This document shows positions 31,936 through 38,961 of a stretch of 64,000 bases of DNA, one piece after another; position 1 is the stretch's first letter; every line of letters begins with the position of its first letter. This DNA comes from Pseudonocardia cypriaca (GTDB taxonomy: Bacteria; Actinomycetota; Actinomycetes; Mycobacteriales; Pseudonocardiaceae). Both the position numbers and the translations under genes were made by a program. Location: NCBI RefSeq assembly GCF_006717045.1, contig NZ_VFPH01000002.1, positions 930,001-994,000 of the forward strand. Reading direction: 5' to 3'. The notes under the pieces are model-generated. The model ran no database searches and was not told the DNA's origin. It saw only the letters and a list, made by a program, of their open reading frames with translations.

Positions 31936-32673
31936 TCACCGCGGCATGCGCCGCCAGAGCGCTCGGGGCGCGTGCCCCAGCACCGCGAACACGGGCCGCA
32001 GCACCTTCGGCACCCACACCTCCCCGCGCCCCGCCTTCAGGGCGGCGACGGTGGCGTCCGCGACCTGGTCGGGCGTGGACGAGAACGGGGCGGGCTTCAT
32101 CCCGTCGGTCATCCGGCCCACCACGAACCCGGGCCGGACCAGCAGCAACCGCACACCGCTCCCGTGCAGCGAGTCGGCGAGCCCGCTCGCGAACCCGTCG
32201 AGACCGGCCTTCGCCGAGCCGTACACGAAGTTGGCCCGGCGCACCCGCGCCCCGGCCACGGAGGAGAACACGACCAGCTGTCCGTGCCCCTGTTCCCGCA
32301 GGATCGCGGCCAGGTGCAGGAGCACGGCCACGTGCGCGACGTAGTCGGTGTGGACGATCTCCACGGCGTGCGCCGGGTCGCGCTCGGCGCGGGCCTGGTC
32401 GCCGAGGATCCCGAACGCGACCACCACGACGTCGAGCCGGCCGTGCCTGCGCACCACGTCCAGCAGCACGGCGCGGTGGGCGTCCAGGTCGTCGGCGTCG
32501 AACTCGACGCGGTCGACGGCGGCCGCGCCCGCGTCGCGCAGCGCCTTCTCCTCGGCGTCGAGATCGGCGCTGCGCCGCGCCGCGAGCACGACGGTGTTGC
32601 CGGCGGCGAGGCGCCGGGCCACCGCCAGTCCGATCTCGCTGCGTCCCCCGAGCACCAGGACGGTCTCTGCCAT
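31936..32673 (-). CDS. SDR similar to DprE2 (decaprenylphosphoryl-2-keto-ribose reductase)
   Basis: 245 residues. Cofactor loop VLVLGGRSEIGLAVARRL (GGxSEIG, the DprE2 form), catalytic serines 137/138 in FSSVAG, Tyr151 and Lys155 in VRRANFVYGSAKAGLDGF. That last block is nearly identical to M. tuberculosis DprE2 (Rv3791). DprE2 reduces the 2-keto intermediate to decaprenylphosphoryl-arabinose, the donor for arabinan of the cell wall. The flavoprotein partner DprE1 is not in this window, so this may be a paralog with another sugar-lipid substrate. Divergent from aroE. Confidence 0.8.
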   Translation of the reverse strand: MAETVLVLGGRSEIGLAVARRLAAGNTVVLAARRSADLDAEEKALRDAGAAAVDRVEFDADDLDAHRAVLLDVVRRHGRLDVVVVAFGILGDQARAERDPAHAVEIVHTDYVAHVAVLLHLAAILREQGHGQLVVFSSVAGARVRRANFVYGSAKAGLDGFASGLADSLHGSGVRLLLVRPGFVVGRMTDGMKPAPFSSTPDQVADATVAALKAGRGEVWVPKVLRPVFAVLGHAPRALWRRMPR

Positions 32674-32711
32674 GCGGTGAGCCTGGCACAGCTGGTCCGC
32701 GCGCATCCTGC

Positions 32712-32745
32712 GGTCCTCGCAAGGTCAACGGGCCCTGCGAGGACC
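32712..32745. promoter_or_regulatory. 10-bp palindrome in the DprE2-like/aroE divergent region
   Basis: GGTCCTCGCA (32712-32721) and TGCGAGGACC (32736-32745), a perfect inverted repeat with a 14-base loop, centred between two divergent starts. An operator for an unknown regulator or a leader hairpin. Confidence 0.4.
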
Positions 32746-32761
32746 CGGCTCGGCGAGCGGA

Positions 32762-32767
32762 GATACT
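32762..32767 (+). promoter_or_regulatory. -10 hexamer of aroE, leaderless
   Basis: GATACT ends 7 bases before ATG 32775; no Shine-Dalgarno. Confidence 0.35.
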
Positions 32768-32774
32768 GGCGGGC

Positions 32775-33590
32775 ATGCGTGCCGCAGTGCTGGGGAGTCC
32801 GGTGGCCCACTCGCTGTCGCCGGTGCTGCACTCCGCCGCGTACGCGGCGCTCGGGCTCGACGGGTGGCACTACGACGCGCACGAGTGCGACGAGACCGGC
32901 CTGGCTCGCTTCGTCGACGGGCTGGGACCCGAGTGGGCGGGCCTGTCGCTGACGATGCCGCTGAAGCGGGTGGCCCTCGACGTCGCCCGGGACGTCTCCC
33001 CGCTCGCGGCCGCCGTCGGCGCGGCCAACACGCTCGTCCTCACCGAGGGCCGCCGCTACGCCGACAACACCGACGTCGCGGGGATCGTCCACGCCGTGCG
33101 CGGCGCGCCACCGGCCGGGCGCGCGGTCGTGCTCGGCGCGGGCGGCACCGCGCAGGCCGCGCTCGCAGCGCTGCGCGAGCTCGCCATCGGCGACGTCACG
33201 GTGCTGGTCCGATCCACCGCGCGGACGGGTGAGCTGCGGGCCACCGCCGACCGGCTCGGCGTCGCCCCGGAGATCACGGACGGCCTGCTCGACCCCGCCC
33301 GCGCGCGGGCCGCGCTCGCCGACGCCGACGTGGTGGTGTCCACGCTCCCCCGCGGCGCCGCCGACGGGCTCGACGGGGTGCGGCCCGGTGCGGTGGTGCT
33401 CGACGTGGTCTACGCGCCGTGGCCCACCGCCTTCGCAGCGGCCGCCGAGGCCGCGGGCGCGCACGTCGTCAGCGGGCTGGAGATGCTGCTGCACCAGGCC
33501 GTCGCGCAGGTGGAGCTGATGACGGACCGCACACCGCCGATCGAGGCGATGCGCGAGGCGCTTGACGCGGCGGTGGCCGCCCGGGCCTGA
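32775..33590 (+). CDS. aroE: Shikimate dehydrogenase
   Basis: 271 residues. Shikimate-binding SLSPVLHSAAY (13-23), catalytic Lys64 in SLTMPLK and Asp100 in NTDVAG, NADP-binding VVLGAGGTAQAAL (121-127 loop), and the C-terminal SGLEMLLHQAVAQVELMT. It reduces 3-dehydroshikimate to shikimate in aromatic amino-acid synthesis. The gene is away from other aro genes, transcribed alone or with the ROK gene 17 bases downstream, which has its own -10-like hexamer. Actinobacteria often carry more than one AroE-like protein, so a dedicated secondary role is possible. Confidence 0.92.
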   Translation: MRAAVLGSPVAHSLSPVLHSAAYAALGLDGWHYDAHECDETGLARFVDGLGPEWAGLSLTMPLKRVALDVARDVSPLAAAVGAANTLVLTEGRRYADNTDVAGIVHAVRGAPPAGRAVVLGAGGTAQAALAALRELAIGDVTVLVRSTARTGELRATADRLGVAPEITDGLLDPARARAALADADVVVSTLPRGAADGLDGVRPGAVVLDVVYAPWPTAFAAAAEAAGAHVVSGLEMLLHQAVAQVELMTDRTPPIEAMREALDAAVAARA

Positions 33591-33594
33591 GGAT

Positions 33595-33600
33595 TACGAT
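33595..33600 (+). promoter_or_regulatory. -10 hexamer of the ROK gene, leaderless
   Basis: TACGAT ends 7 bases before ATG 33608; no Shine-Dalgarno. Confidence 0.4.
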
Positions 33601-33607
33601 CCGCCCT

Positions 33608-34858
33608 ATGGAGGGCAGGCGGGGCACCAACCTGCCGCGGATCGCCGACTTCAACCAGGCCGTGATCCTGGACGCGGTCCGGCACGCTCCCGACGGCCTG
33701 TCCCGGGTGGAGCTCGCCGAGCTCACGGGCCTCTCGGCGCAGGCGGTCTCCAACATCACGCGGCGGCTGCTGGACCGCGACCTGATCACGGAGGCCGGCA
33801 CGCTGCTCCCGGTCGGCCGGGGCAAGCCGCGCACGCTGCTGCGCCTGCACCCCACCGGGGGCTTCGCGATCGGCGTGCACGTCGACCCGACGGTCACCAC
33901 GGTCGCGCTGCTCGACCTCGTGGGCGACGTCGTGGCGTCGGTCCGCACGCACCCGGCGTCGGCGATGTCCCCGGCCGAGCTGGTCACCGCGGTCACCGAC
34001 GCCGCCACGGGACTGGTCCGGTCCACCAGCGTCGACGCGGGACGGGTGCTGGGCATGGGGATCGCCGCGCCCGGGCCGTTCGACCCGGGCACCGGGGTCG
34101 TGCTTGAGCCGCCGCTCCTGCCGGACTGGACCCGGGTCGGGCTGCGCCAGCTGCTGCACGAGGCCACCGGCTACCCCGTGGTGCTGCACAAGGACGCGGC
34201 CGCAGCGGCGCTCGCGGAGCTGTGGCGCGGGTCGGCCACCGGCCTCGCCGACTTCGCGTTCCTCTACCTGGGCACCGGGCTCGGTGCGGGGTTCGTGATC
34301 GGCGGCGAGCTGCTCGGCGGGAGCACCAACAACGCCGGCGAGATCGGCCACCTGATGGTCGACGCGAACGGGCCGCGCTGCAGCTGCGGCCAGCGCGGCT
34401 GCGTCGGGCCCGCCTGCATGCCGCGCCACCTGGTGGCCGAGGCGGCCGGCGCGGGGCTGCTCCCCCGGCCGGCACGCGACGCGGGCGACCGCGAGATCGA
34501 CGAGCTGTTCACGGTGATGTGCCGGCTCCCGGCGGCCCGTCCCGTCCTGGAGCGGAGCGCGACGCGGCTGGCCCGCGCCGCGGCCACCGTCAGCAACCTG
34601 CTCGACGTGCGCGCCGTCGTGTTCGGCGGGCCGATCTGGGACCGGGTCAGCGACGTGTTCCTGCCGATCCTGCGCGACACGCTGCTCACCACCACCGAGG
34701 CCCGCCAGGTGCACCCGGTCGCGGCGCTGGGCAGCTCGCTCGGCCCGGACGTCGGCGCGATCGGCGCCGGGTGCCTCGTGCTCGAGCACTCCTTCTCCAC
34801 CCGGCCGTCCACCCTGCTGCTCGGGCCGCGCGACGATCAGGTGGCCGCGGTTCCCTGA
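33608..34858 (+). CDS. ROK-family transcriptional regulator
   Basis: 416 residues. N-terminal winged HTH: GLSRVELAELTGLSAQAVSNITRRLLDRDLI (about 31-61). The ROK sugar-kinase-like domain follows: FLYLGTGLGAGFVIGGELLGGSTNNAGEIGHLMVD with the phosphate-1 loop, then the zinc site CSCGQRGCVGPAC. Such proteins repress sugar genes until a sugar binds. There is no adjacent sugar operon; the target is unknown. Its stop codon shares one base with a 103-bp inverted-repeat element. Confidence 0.9.
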   Translation: MEGRRGTNLPRIADFNQAVILDAVRHAPDGLSRVELAELTGLSAQAVSNITRRLLDRDLITEAGTLLPVGRGKPRTLLRLHPTGGFAIGVHVDPTVTTVALLDLVGDVVASVRTHPASAMSPAELVTAVTDAATGLVRSTSVDAGRVLGMGIAAPGPFDPGTGVVLEPPLLPDWTRVGLRQLLHEATGYPVVLHKDAAAAALAELWRGSATGLADFAFLYLGTGLGAGFVIGGELLGGSTNNAGEIGHLMVDANGPRCSCGQRGCVGPACMPRHLVAEAAGAGLLPRPARDAGDREIDELFTVMCRLPAARPVLERSATRLARAAATVSNLLDVRAVVFGGPIWDRVSDVFLPILRDTLLTTTEARQVHPVAALGSSLGPDVGAIGAGCLVLEHSFSTRPSTLLLGPRDDQVAAVP

Positions 34859-34960
34859 GAACGTGTTCGAGAAGCGCGGAGCGGGCCGTCCAGGCCAGCC
34901 GCGACCTGCAGGATCACCGCGCCGTCGGCGGCCCACATGCGCGCTTCTCGAACACGTTCT
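34858..34960. repeat. 103-bp element with perfect 21-bp terminal inverted repeats
   Basis: Arm 34858-34878 (begins AGAACGTGTTCGAGAAGCG) is the exact reverse complement of 34940-34960. The 61-base interior is unrelated sequence with no coding potential of its own. It starts in the ROK stop codon and ends inside the methyltransferase frame on the other strand, supplying that protein's last 15 or so residues. No target-site duplication is evident. It could be a bidirectional terminator, but 21 perfect base pairs and a 61-base loop look more like a miniature inverted-repeat element. Confidence 0.75.
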
Positions 34961-35540
34961 GATCGCGCCGGTGCACCGCCACGACGTAGTCGCCGCCCGC
35001 GTACGGGTCGCGTTCCCAGGTGGCGAACCGGTCCTCCGGCACGGCCCCCGCCGCGGCGCACCAGTCGTCGTAGTCGTCCGGTGTCGGCCAGCTGGGCCGC
35101 AGCCGGAAGCCCGCAACGAGGCGGCCGCCGGGCACGAGGTGCGCCACGCAGGCGGCCACGGCCCTGCCCCGCTGCGCGGGGGCCACGTACGGCACGACGT
35201 TGCCGGCGAGCACCACCACGTCGAACCGCTCCGGGCGGTCCAGGTCGGCGAGGTCGGCGGTCACCCACTCCAGCTCGGGCGCCTTCCCGCGTGCTGCGGC
35301 GATCATGTCGGGGTCGGCGTCCACGCCGAGCACCGCGATGCCCCGCCGGGCCAGCTCGATCGCGACGCGTCCCGTGCCGCACCCGGCGTCGAGCACAGCG
35401 GACGGCGCGTAGGAGGCGACGAGGTCGGCCTCGCCGTGCGGGTTGCGCCCCGCCTCGGCGAGCCGCCGGAAGCGCTCGTCGTAGCGCTCGAGGTCCTCCT
35501 GCGCGCGCCAGCTGTGCCAGTCGTCGGGGAGGTTGGGCAT
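34914..35540 (-). CDS. SAM-dependent methyltransferase
   Basis: 208 residues. Motif I VLDAGCGTGRVAIELARRG (about 50-68), acidic residue in LGVDADPDMI, then LEWVTADLADLDRPERFDVVVLAGNVVPYV and LVPGGRLVAGF. A Methyltransf_25-type enzyme of unknown substrate. Start ATG 35540; the frame continues 7 codons upstream. The C-terminal residues after VVAVHRRDQ are encoded by the inverted-repeat element (34914-34960), so the natural end of the protein may have been altered by it. Confidence 0.82.
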   Translation of the reverse strand: MPNLPDDWHSWRAQEDLERYDERFRRLAEAGRNPHGEADLVASYAPSAVLDAGCGTGRVAIELARRGIAVLGVDADPDMIAAARGKAPELEWVTADLADLDRPERFDVVVLAGNVVPYVAPAQRGRAVAACVAHLVPGGRLVAGFRLRPSWPTPDDYDDWCAAAGAVPEDRFATWERDPYAGGDYVVAVHRRDQNVFEKRACGPPTAR

Positions 35541-35589
35541 ACCGGCCAGGCTAGGGAACACACTCGGGGCACCAGCGGTTGACCTGCGC

Positions 35590-36291
35590 GTGAAGGTGGA
35601 GATCTGGTCGGACGTCGTCTGCCCGTGGTGCGCGGTCGGGAAGCACCGGTTCGAGAAGGCCCTCGCCCGGTTCGCTCACCGCGACGAGGTCGAGGTGAGC
35701 TACCACAGCTTCGAGCTGGACCCCTCCGCTCCGCGCGAGCAGCAGGGCGACATCCACGACCACCTCGCCGCCAAGTACGGCATGAGCCGCGCCGAGGCCG
35801 AGGCCAAGCACCGGCAGATGACGGCGATGGCCGCCGAGGACGGCTGGGACTTCCAGTTCGACCGCGCCCGCCGCGGCAACACCTTCGACGCGCACCGCCT
35901 GCTGCACCTGGCCGCCGAACGCGGCGTGCAGGACGCGGTGAAGGAGCGCCTCTTCCGCGGCTACTTCACAGAGGGCGAGCCGATCGCCGACCACGCCACC
36001 CTCGTCCGGCTGGGCGCCGAGGCCGGGCTGGACGCCGACGAGGCCCGCGAGGTGCTGGCGTGCGACCGGTACGCCGACGCCGTGCGCGCCGACGAGCGGC
36101 AGGCCCAGGCGTACGGGATCACCGGCGTGCCGTTCTTCGTGGTCGACCGCAAGTACGGCGTGTCGGGCGCCCAGCCGCCGGACGCGCTGCTGCAGGTGCT
36201 CGACACCGCGTGGGCCGATGCACACCCGCTCCAGGTCCTCACCCCGGCCGGTGGCGACGAGGCCTGCGCGGACGGGTCCTGCAGCATCTAG
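35590..36291 (+). CDS. FrnE-type DsbA-family oxidoreductase
   Basis: 233 residues. Thioredoxin fold with the active site CPWC at residues 11-14 (KVEIWSDVVCPWC), the long helical insert of the 2-hydroxychromene-2-carboxylate isomerase/DsbA class (ARRGNTFDAHRLLHLA), and the cis-proline loop GITGVPFFVVD. A C-terminal GGDEACADGSCSI adds two cysteines. No signal peptide, so it is cytoplasmic, like FrnE of Streptomyces and Deinococcus, acting in thiol-disulfide exchange. GTG 35590 gives the family N-terminus. Confidence 0.88.
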   Translation: MKVEIWSDVVCPWCAVGKHRFEKALARFAHRDEVEVSYHSFELDPSAPREQQGDIHDHLAAKYGMSRAEAEAKHRQMTAMAAEDGWDFQFDRARRGNTFDAHRLLHLAAERGVQDAVKERLFRGYFTEGEPIADHATLVRLGAEAGLDADEAREVLACDRYADAVRADERQAQAYGITGVPFFVVDRKYGVSGAQPPDALLQVLDTAWADAHPLQVLTPAGGDEACADGSCSI

Positions 36292-36494
36292 CCGACCTGT
36301 TCAGGACGGCACGCGATAGGTCACGTGCGTGGCGGTAGGGCGGATTCTCGCCCCACCAGCCGTTCCACTCCCGGTCCCACTCGCCGCGCACTCGTCCTCC
36401 TCGCGGTGGGCTTCCTGTCGAGGATCAGCCTGGAGCAGGCGGGATATGACGTCCAATGCCAATCCGGCCGGGTTTCCATTGATATCGTTGATCT

Positions 36495-37358
36495 GTGCTC
36501 AACATGGTCCACCTCAAGGTCCTGGCCGCGGTCGCGCGTCACGGCTCGGTGACCGAAGCGGCGAGGGAACTGCACTACTCCCAGCCGTCGGTGAGCCACC
36601 ACCTGTCCCGCCTGGAGGCGGCCACCGGTGCCAAGCTCGTGCAGCGGGTCGGGCGCGGGATCCGGCTGACGCCGGAGGGGCAGCTGCTGGCCAACCGGGC
36701 CGCCGAGATCCTGGGACGGGTCGACGCGGCGGCCAACGAGCTGGCGGCGCAGGTCGGCCTGCAGGCGGGGCGGGTCCGGCTGGCCGCCAACGCGTCCACG
36801 CTGAGCACGATCGTGCCGAAGGCGGCCGCCTCGTTGGCCCAGGCGCACCCGGGGCTCGAGCTGAGCCTGTTCGACCAGCACCCCGTCGAGGCGTTGCAGA
36901 TGCTGCGGCACGGCGAGATCGACGTCGCCATCGTCTTCCGGTACGCCGACGCCCCGGTCGAGGAGGAGGGACTCCGCCTCGTCCACATCGGTGACGACCC
37001 GATCCACCTCATCAGCAGGCGGCCCGACGACAGCCTCGCGAACCACCGCCACTCCGCCTGGATCGGTGGTTGCGCCCGGTGTCAGAACGAGCTGACCGCC
37101 ATGTGCCGGTACGAGGGCTTCACACCCCGCATCGCCTCCCACAGCGACGACATGGTCGTCGTGCAGGCCCTCGTCGCCGCCGGCATGGGCGTCACCACGC
37201 TGCCCGGCCTCGCGCTACGGGCCCACCGCCGGCCCGACATCCACGCCACCGTGCTCACCAGCTTCCACCGCCAGATCTACGCCGCCACCTACGGCGAGCC
37301 ACCCGACCCGCCCGCCGTCGCCGCCGTGCTGGCCGCGCTCACCGAAGCGGGCCTCTGA
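36495..37358 (+). CDS. LysR-family transcriptional regulator
   Basis: 287 residues. N-terminal winged HTH: LAAVARHGSVTEAARELHYSQPSVSHHLSRLEAATGAKLV (about 9-48). The effector domain begins VRLAANASTLSTIVPKAA and includes DVAIVFRYAD and GMGVTTLPGLAL. Start GTG 36495, or ATG 36504 three codons in. The 203 bases upstream contain no gene; near the start lies ATTGATATCGTTGAT, a T-rich imperfect dyad that could be an autoregulatory LysR box. The neighbouring MFS gene converges rather than diverges, so the usual target arrangement is missing. Confidence 0.9.
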   Translation: MLNMVHLKVLAAVARHGSVTEAARELHYSQPSVSHHLSRLEAATGAKLVQRVGRGIRLTPEGQLLANRAAEILGRVDAAANELAAQVGLQAGRVRLAANASTLSTIVPKAAASLAQAHPGLELSLFDQHPVEALQMLRHGEIDVAIVFRYADAPVEEEGLRLVHIGDDPIHLISRRPDDSLANHRHSAWIGGCARCQNELTAMCRYEGFTPRIASHSDDMVVVQALVAAGMGVTTLPGLALRAHRRPDIHATVLTSFHRQIYAATYGEPPDPPAVAAVLAALTEAGL

Positions 37359-37389
37359 CGCCCAGGGACTTCAGCGCAGACCGCTCCCT

Positions 37390-37424
37390 GCGCCGCGGAG
37401 CCCGCATCCCGCGGGCGGCGGCGC
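37390..37424. terminator. Bidirectional hairpin between LysR and MFS genes
   Basis: Inner stem GCCCGC/GCGGGC (37400-37405 with 37411-37416) extended by a 7-bp outer stem (37390-37396 with 37418-37424). It lies between the two convergent stops. Confidence 0.5.
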
Positions 37425-37468
37425 CTCGAGGCCCGGTGTGACCTCCGCGCTGCGTGGCTGGAGGTTCG

Positions 37469-38824
37469 TCACCGATGCTCCTCGGGGACGGCGCTGGGCA
37501 CGGCGCGCGCATCCTCCCGCTCGTGCCGGCGCCCGACCACCATGACCACGATCCCCGCCATCACCATGAACCCGGCGACGACGAACATGCCCGCCTCGTT
37601 GTTGCCCGTGAGGTCGCGCAGCCACCCGGTCATGTACGGCCCGGCGAAGCCACCGATGTTGCCGAACGAGTTGATCATCGCGATCCCCGCGGCCGCGCCC
37701 ACACCCGTGAGGAACGTGCTGGGCAGCTGCCAGAACACCGGGATCGCCGAGTTGACCCCCGCGGCGCAGAGCGTCATCGCGGCGATCACGAGGTACGGCG
37801 AGTCCATGAACAGCGCCGACGCGACGCCCACCGCTCCGATGAAGGCCGGGACCGCCACGTGCCACCGCCGCTCGCCGGTGCGGTCCGAGTGCCGGGCGTT
37901 GAGGATCATCACGACGCACGTGATCGCGTACGGGATCGCGGTGATCAGGCCGATCTGCACGAGGGAGAACTTGATCGCGAACGTCTCCTGCAGGTCCGAG
38001 ACGACCTGTGGCAGGAAGAACGCCAGCGTGTAGTTGCCGAACACGATCCCGAAGTAGACGAGCGACAGTCCCACGACGCGCGAGTCGCGCAGGCCCTCCC
38101 GCACTCCGGTGGTGTGCGGCACGTGCGCCGCGTCCTCGTCGGCGATCTTCTTCTCCAGCGCGTCCCGCTCGTCGGGCGACAGCCAGCGCGCATTCCGCGG
38201 CCGGTCCGGCAGCAGCAGGAGCACCAGGAAGCCGACGAGGATCGAGGGCAGGCCCTCGACGAAGAACATGAACCGCCAGCCGGCGTCGAAGCCCCACGCC
38301 CCGTCGCCGTACTGGATCAGCAGCGTGGAGATGGGCGAGCCGACCACCGACGAGATCGGCACGGCCAGGAAGAACAGCGCCACCACCTTGGCCCGCTGCA
38401 CGCGGGGGAACCAGTAGGTGAGGTAGAGGATGATCCCGGGGAAGAAGCCGGCCTCGGCGACGCCCAGCAGGAAGCGCACGATGTAGAAGCTGACTTCGCC
38501 CTGCACGAACGCGGTGGCCGAGGCGATGATCCCCCAGGTCACCATGATCCGGGCGATCCAGAGCCGGGCGCCGACCTTGTGCAGGATGACGTTGCTCGGC
38601 ACCTCGAAGAAGAAGTAGCCGATGAAGAACAGGCCGGCGCCGAGGCCGTACGCCGCCGCCGACAACCCGAGGTCGGCGTTCATCGTCAGCGCGGCGAACC
38701 CGACGTTGACGCGGTCGAGGTAGTTCAGCAGATAACACAGCCCGAGGAACGGCAGGAGCCGCCACATCGCGCGGCGCACCGCGCCCTCCACCACCTTCTC
38801 CTGCCCGGTCCCCGCGTCGGCCAT
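37469..38824 (-). CDS. MFS transporter, anion:cation symporter (ACS) family
   Basis: 451 residues, twelve predicted spans. ACS-family marks: LLNYLDRVNVGFAALTMNADLGLS, FFFEVPSNVILHKVGARLWIARIMVTWG (the conserved loop), FLLGVAEAGFFPGIILYLTYWFP, and SFGNIGGFAGPYMTGWLRDLTGN. Members take up organic acids such as tartrate, phthalate, glucarate or pantothenate with protons. No catabolic genes are adjacent to reveal the substrate. Confidence 0.9.
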   Translation of the reverse strand: MADAGTGQEKVVEGAVRRAMWRLLPFLGLCYLLNYLDRVNVGFAALTMNADLGLSAAAYGLGAGLFFIGYFFFEVPSNVILHKVGARLWIARIMVTWGIIASATAFVQGEVSFYIVRFLLGVAEAGFFPGIILYLTYWFPRVQRAKVVALFFLAVPISSVVGSPISTLLIQYGDGAWGFDAGWRFMFFVEGLPSILVGFLVLLLLPDRPRNARWLSPDERDALEKKIADEDAAHVPHTTGVREGLRDSRVVGLSLVYFGIVFGNYTLAFFLPQVVSDLQETFAIKFSLVQIGLITAIPYAITCVVMILNARHSDRTGERRWHVAVPAFIGAVGVASALFMDSPYLVIAAMTLCAAGVNSAIPVFWQLPSTFLTGVGAAAGIAMINSFGNIGGFAGPYMTGWLRDLTGNNEAGMFVVAGFMVMAGIVVMVVGRRHEREDARAVPSAVPEEHR

Positions 38825-38901
38825 CGGCTCCTCCTCGAGCTCATCAGAGGACTACACCTAAGCGTCCGGCCGGCCGGAGATCAACATTTGATCCCGGAAC
38901 G

Positions 38902-38947
38902 ACGAACGGCACTCCGTCCGCCAGCGTCGGACAGGAGTGCCGTTCGT
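38902..38947 (-). terminator. Terminator hairpin after the DEAD-box gene
   Basis: ACGAACGGCACTCC (38902-38915) pairs perfectly with 38934-38947, and GTCCG/CGGAC continues the stem inside with one bulged base, giving about 19 base pairs. It begins 15 bases past the helicase stop and also separates it from the MFS promoter. Confidence 0.75.
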
Positions 38948-38961
38948 GCAGAGTGGATCAG

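Noticed and set aside
34858..34878. LexA/SOS box (GAACGTGTTCGA)
   Set aside because: The actinobacterial SOS box needs TCGAAC-N4-GTTCGA; here the spacer is two bases and one half-site is incomplete. The sequence is explained as an arm of the inverted repeat.
36495..38824. LysR regulator controlling the neighbouring MFS gene
   Set aside because: The two are convergent, separated by a hairpin, with no shared promoter region; regulation is possible but unsupported.
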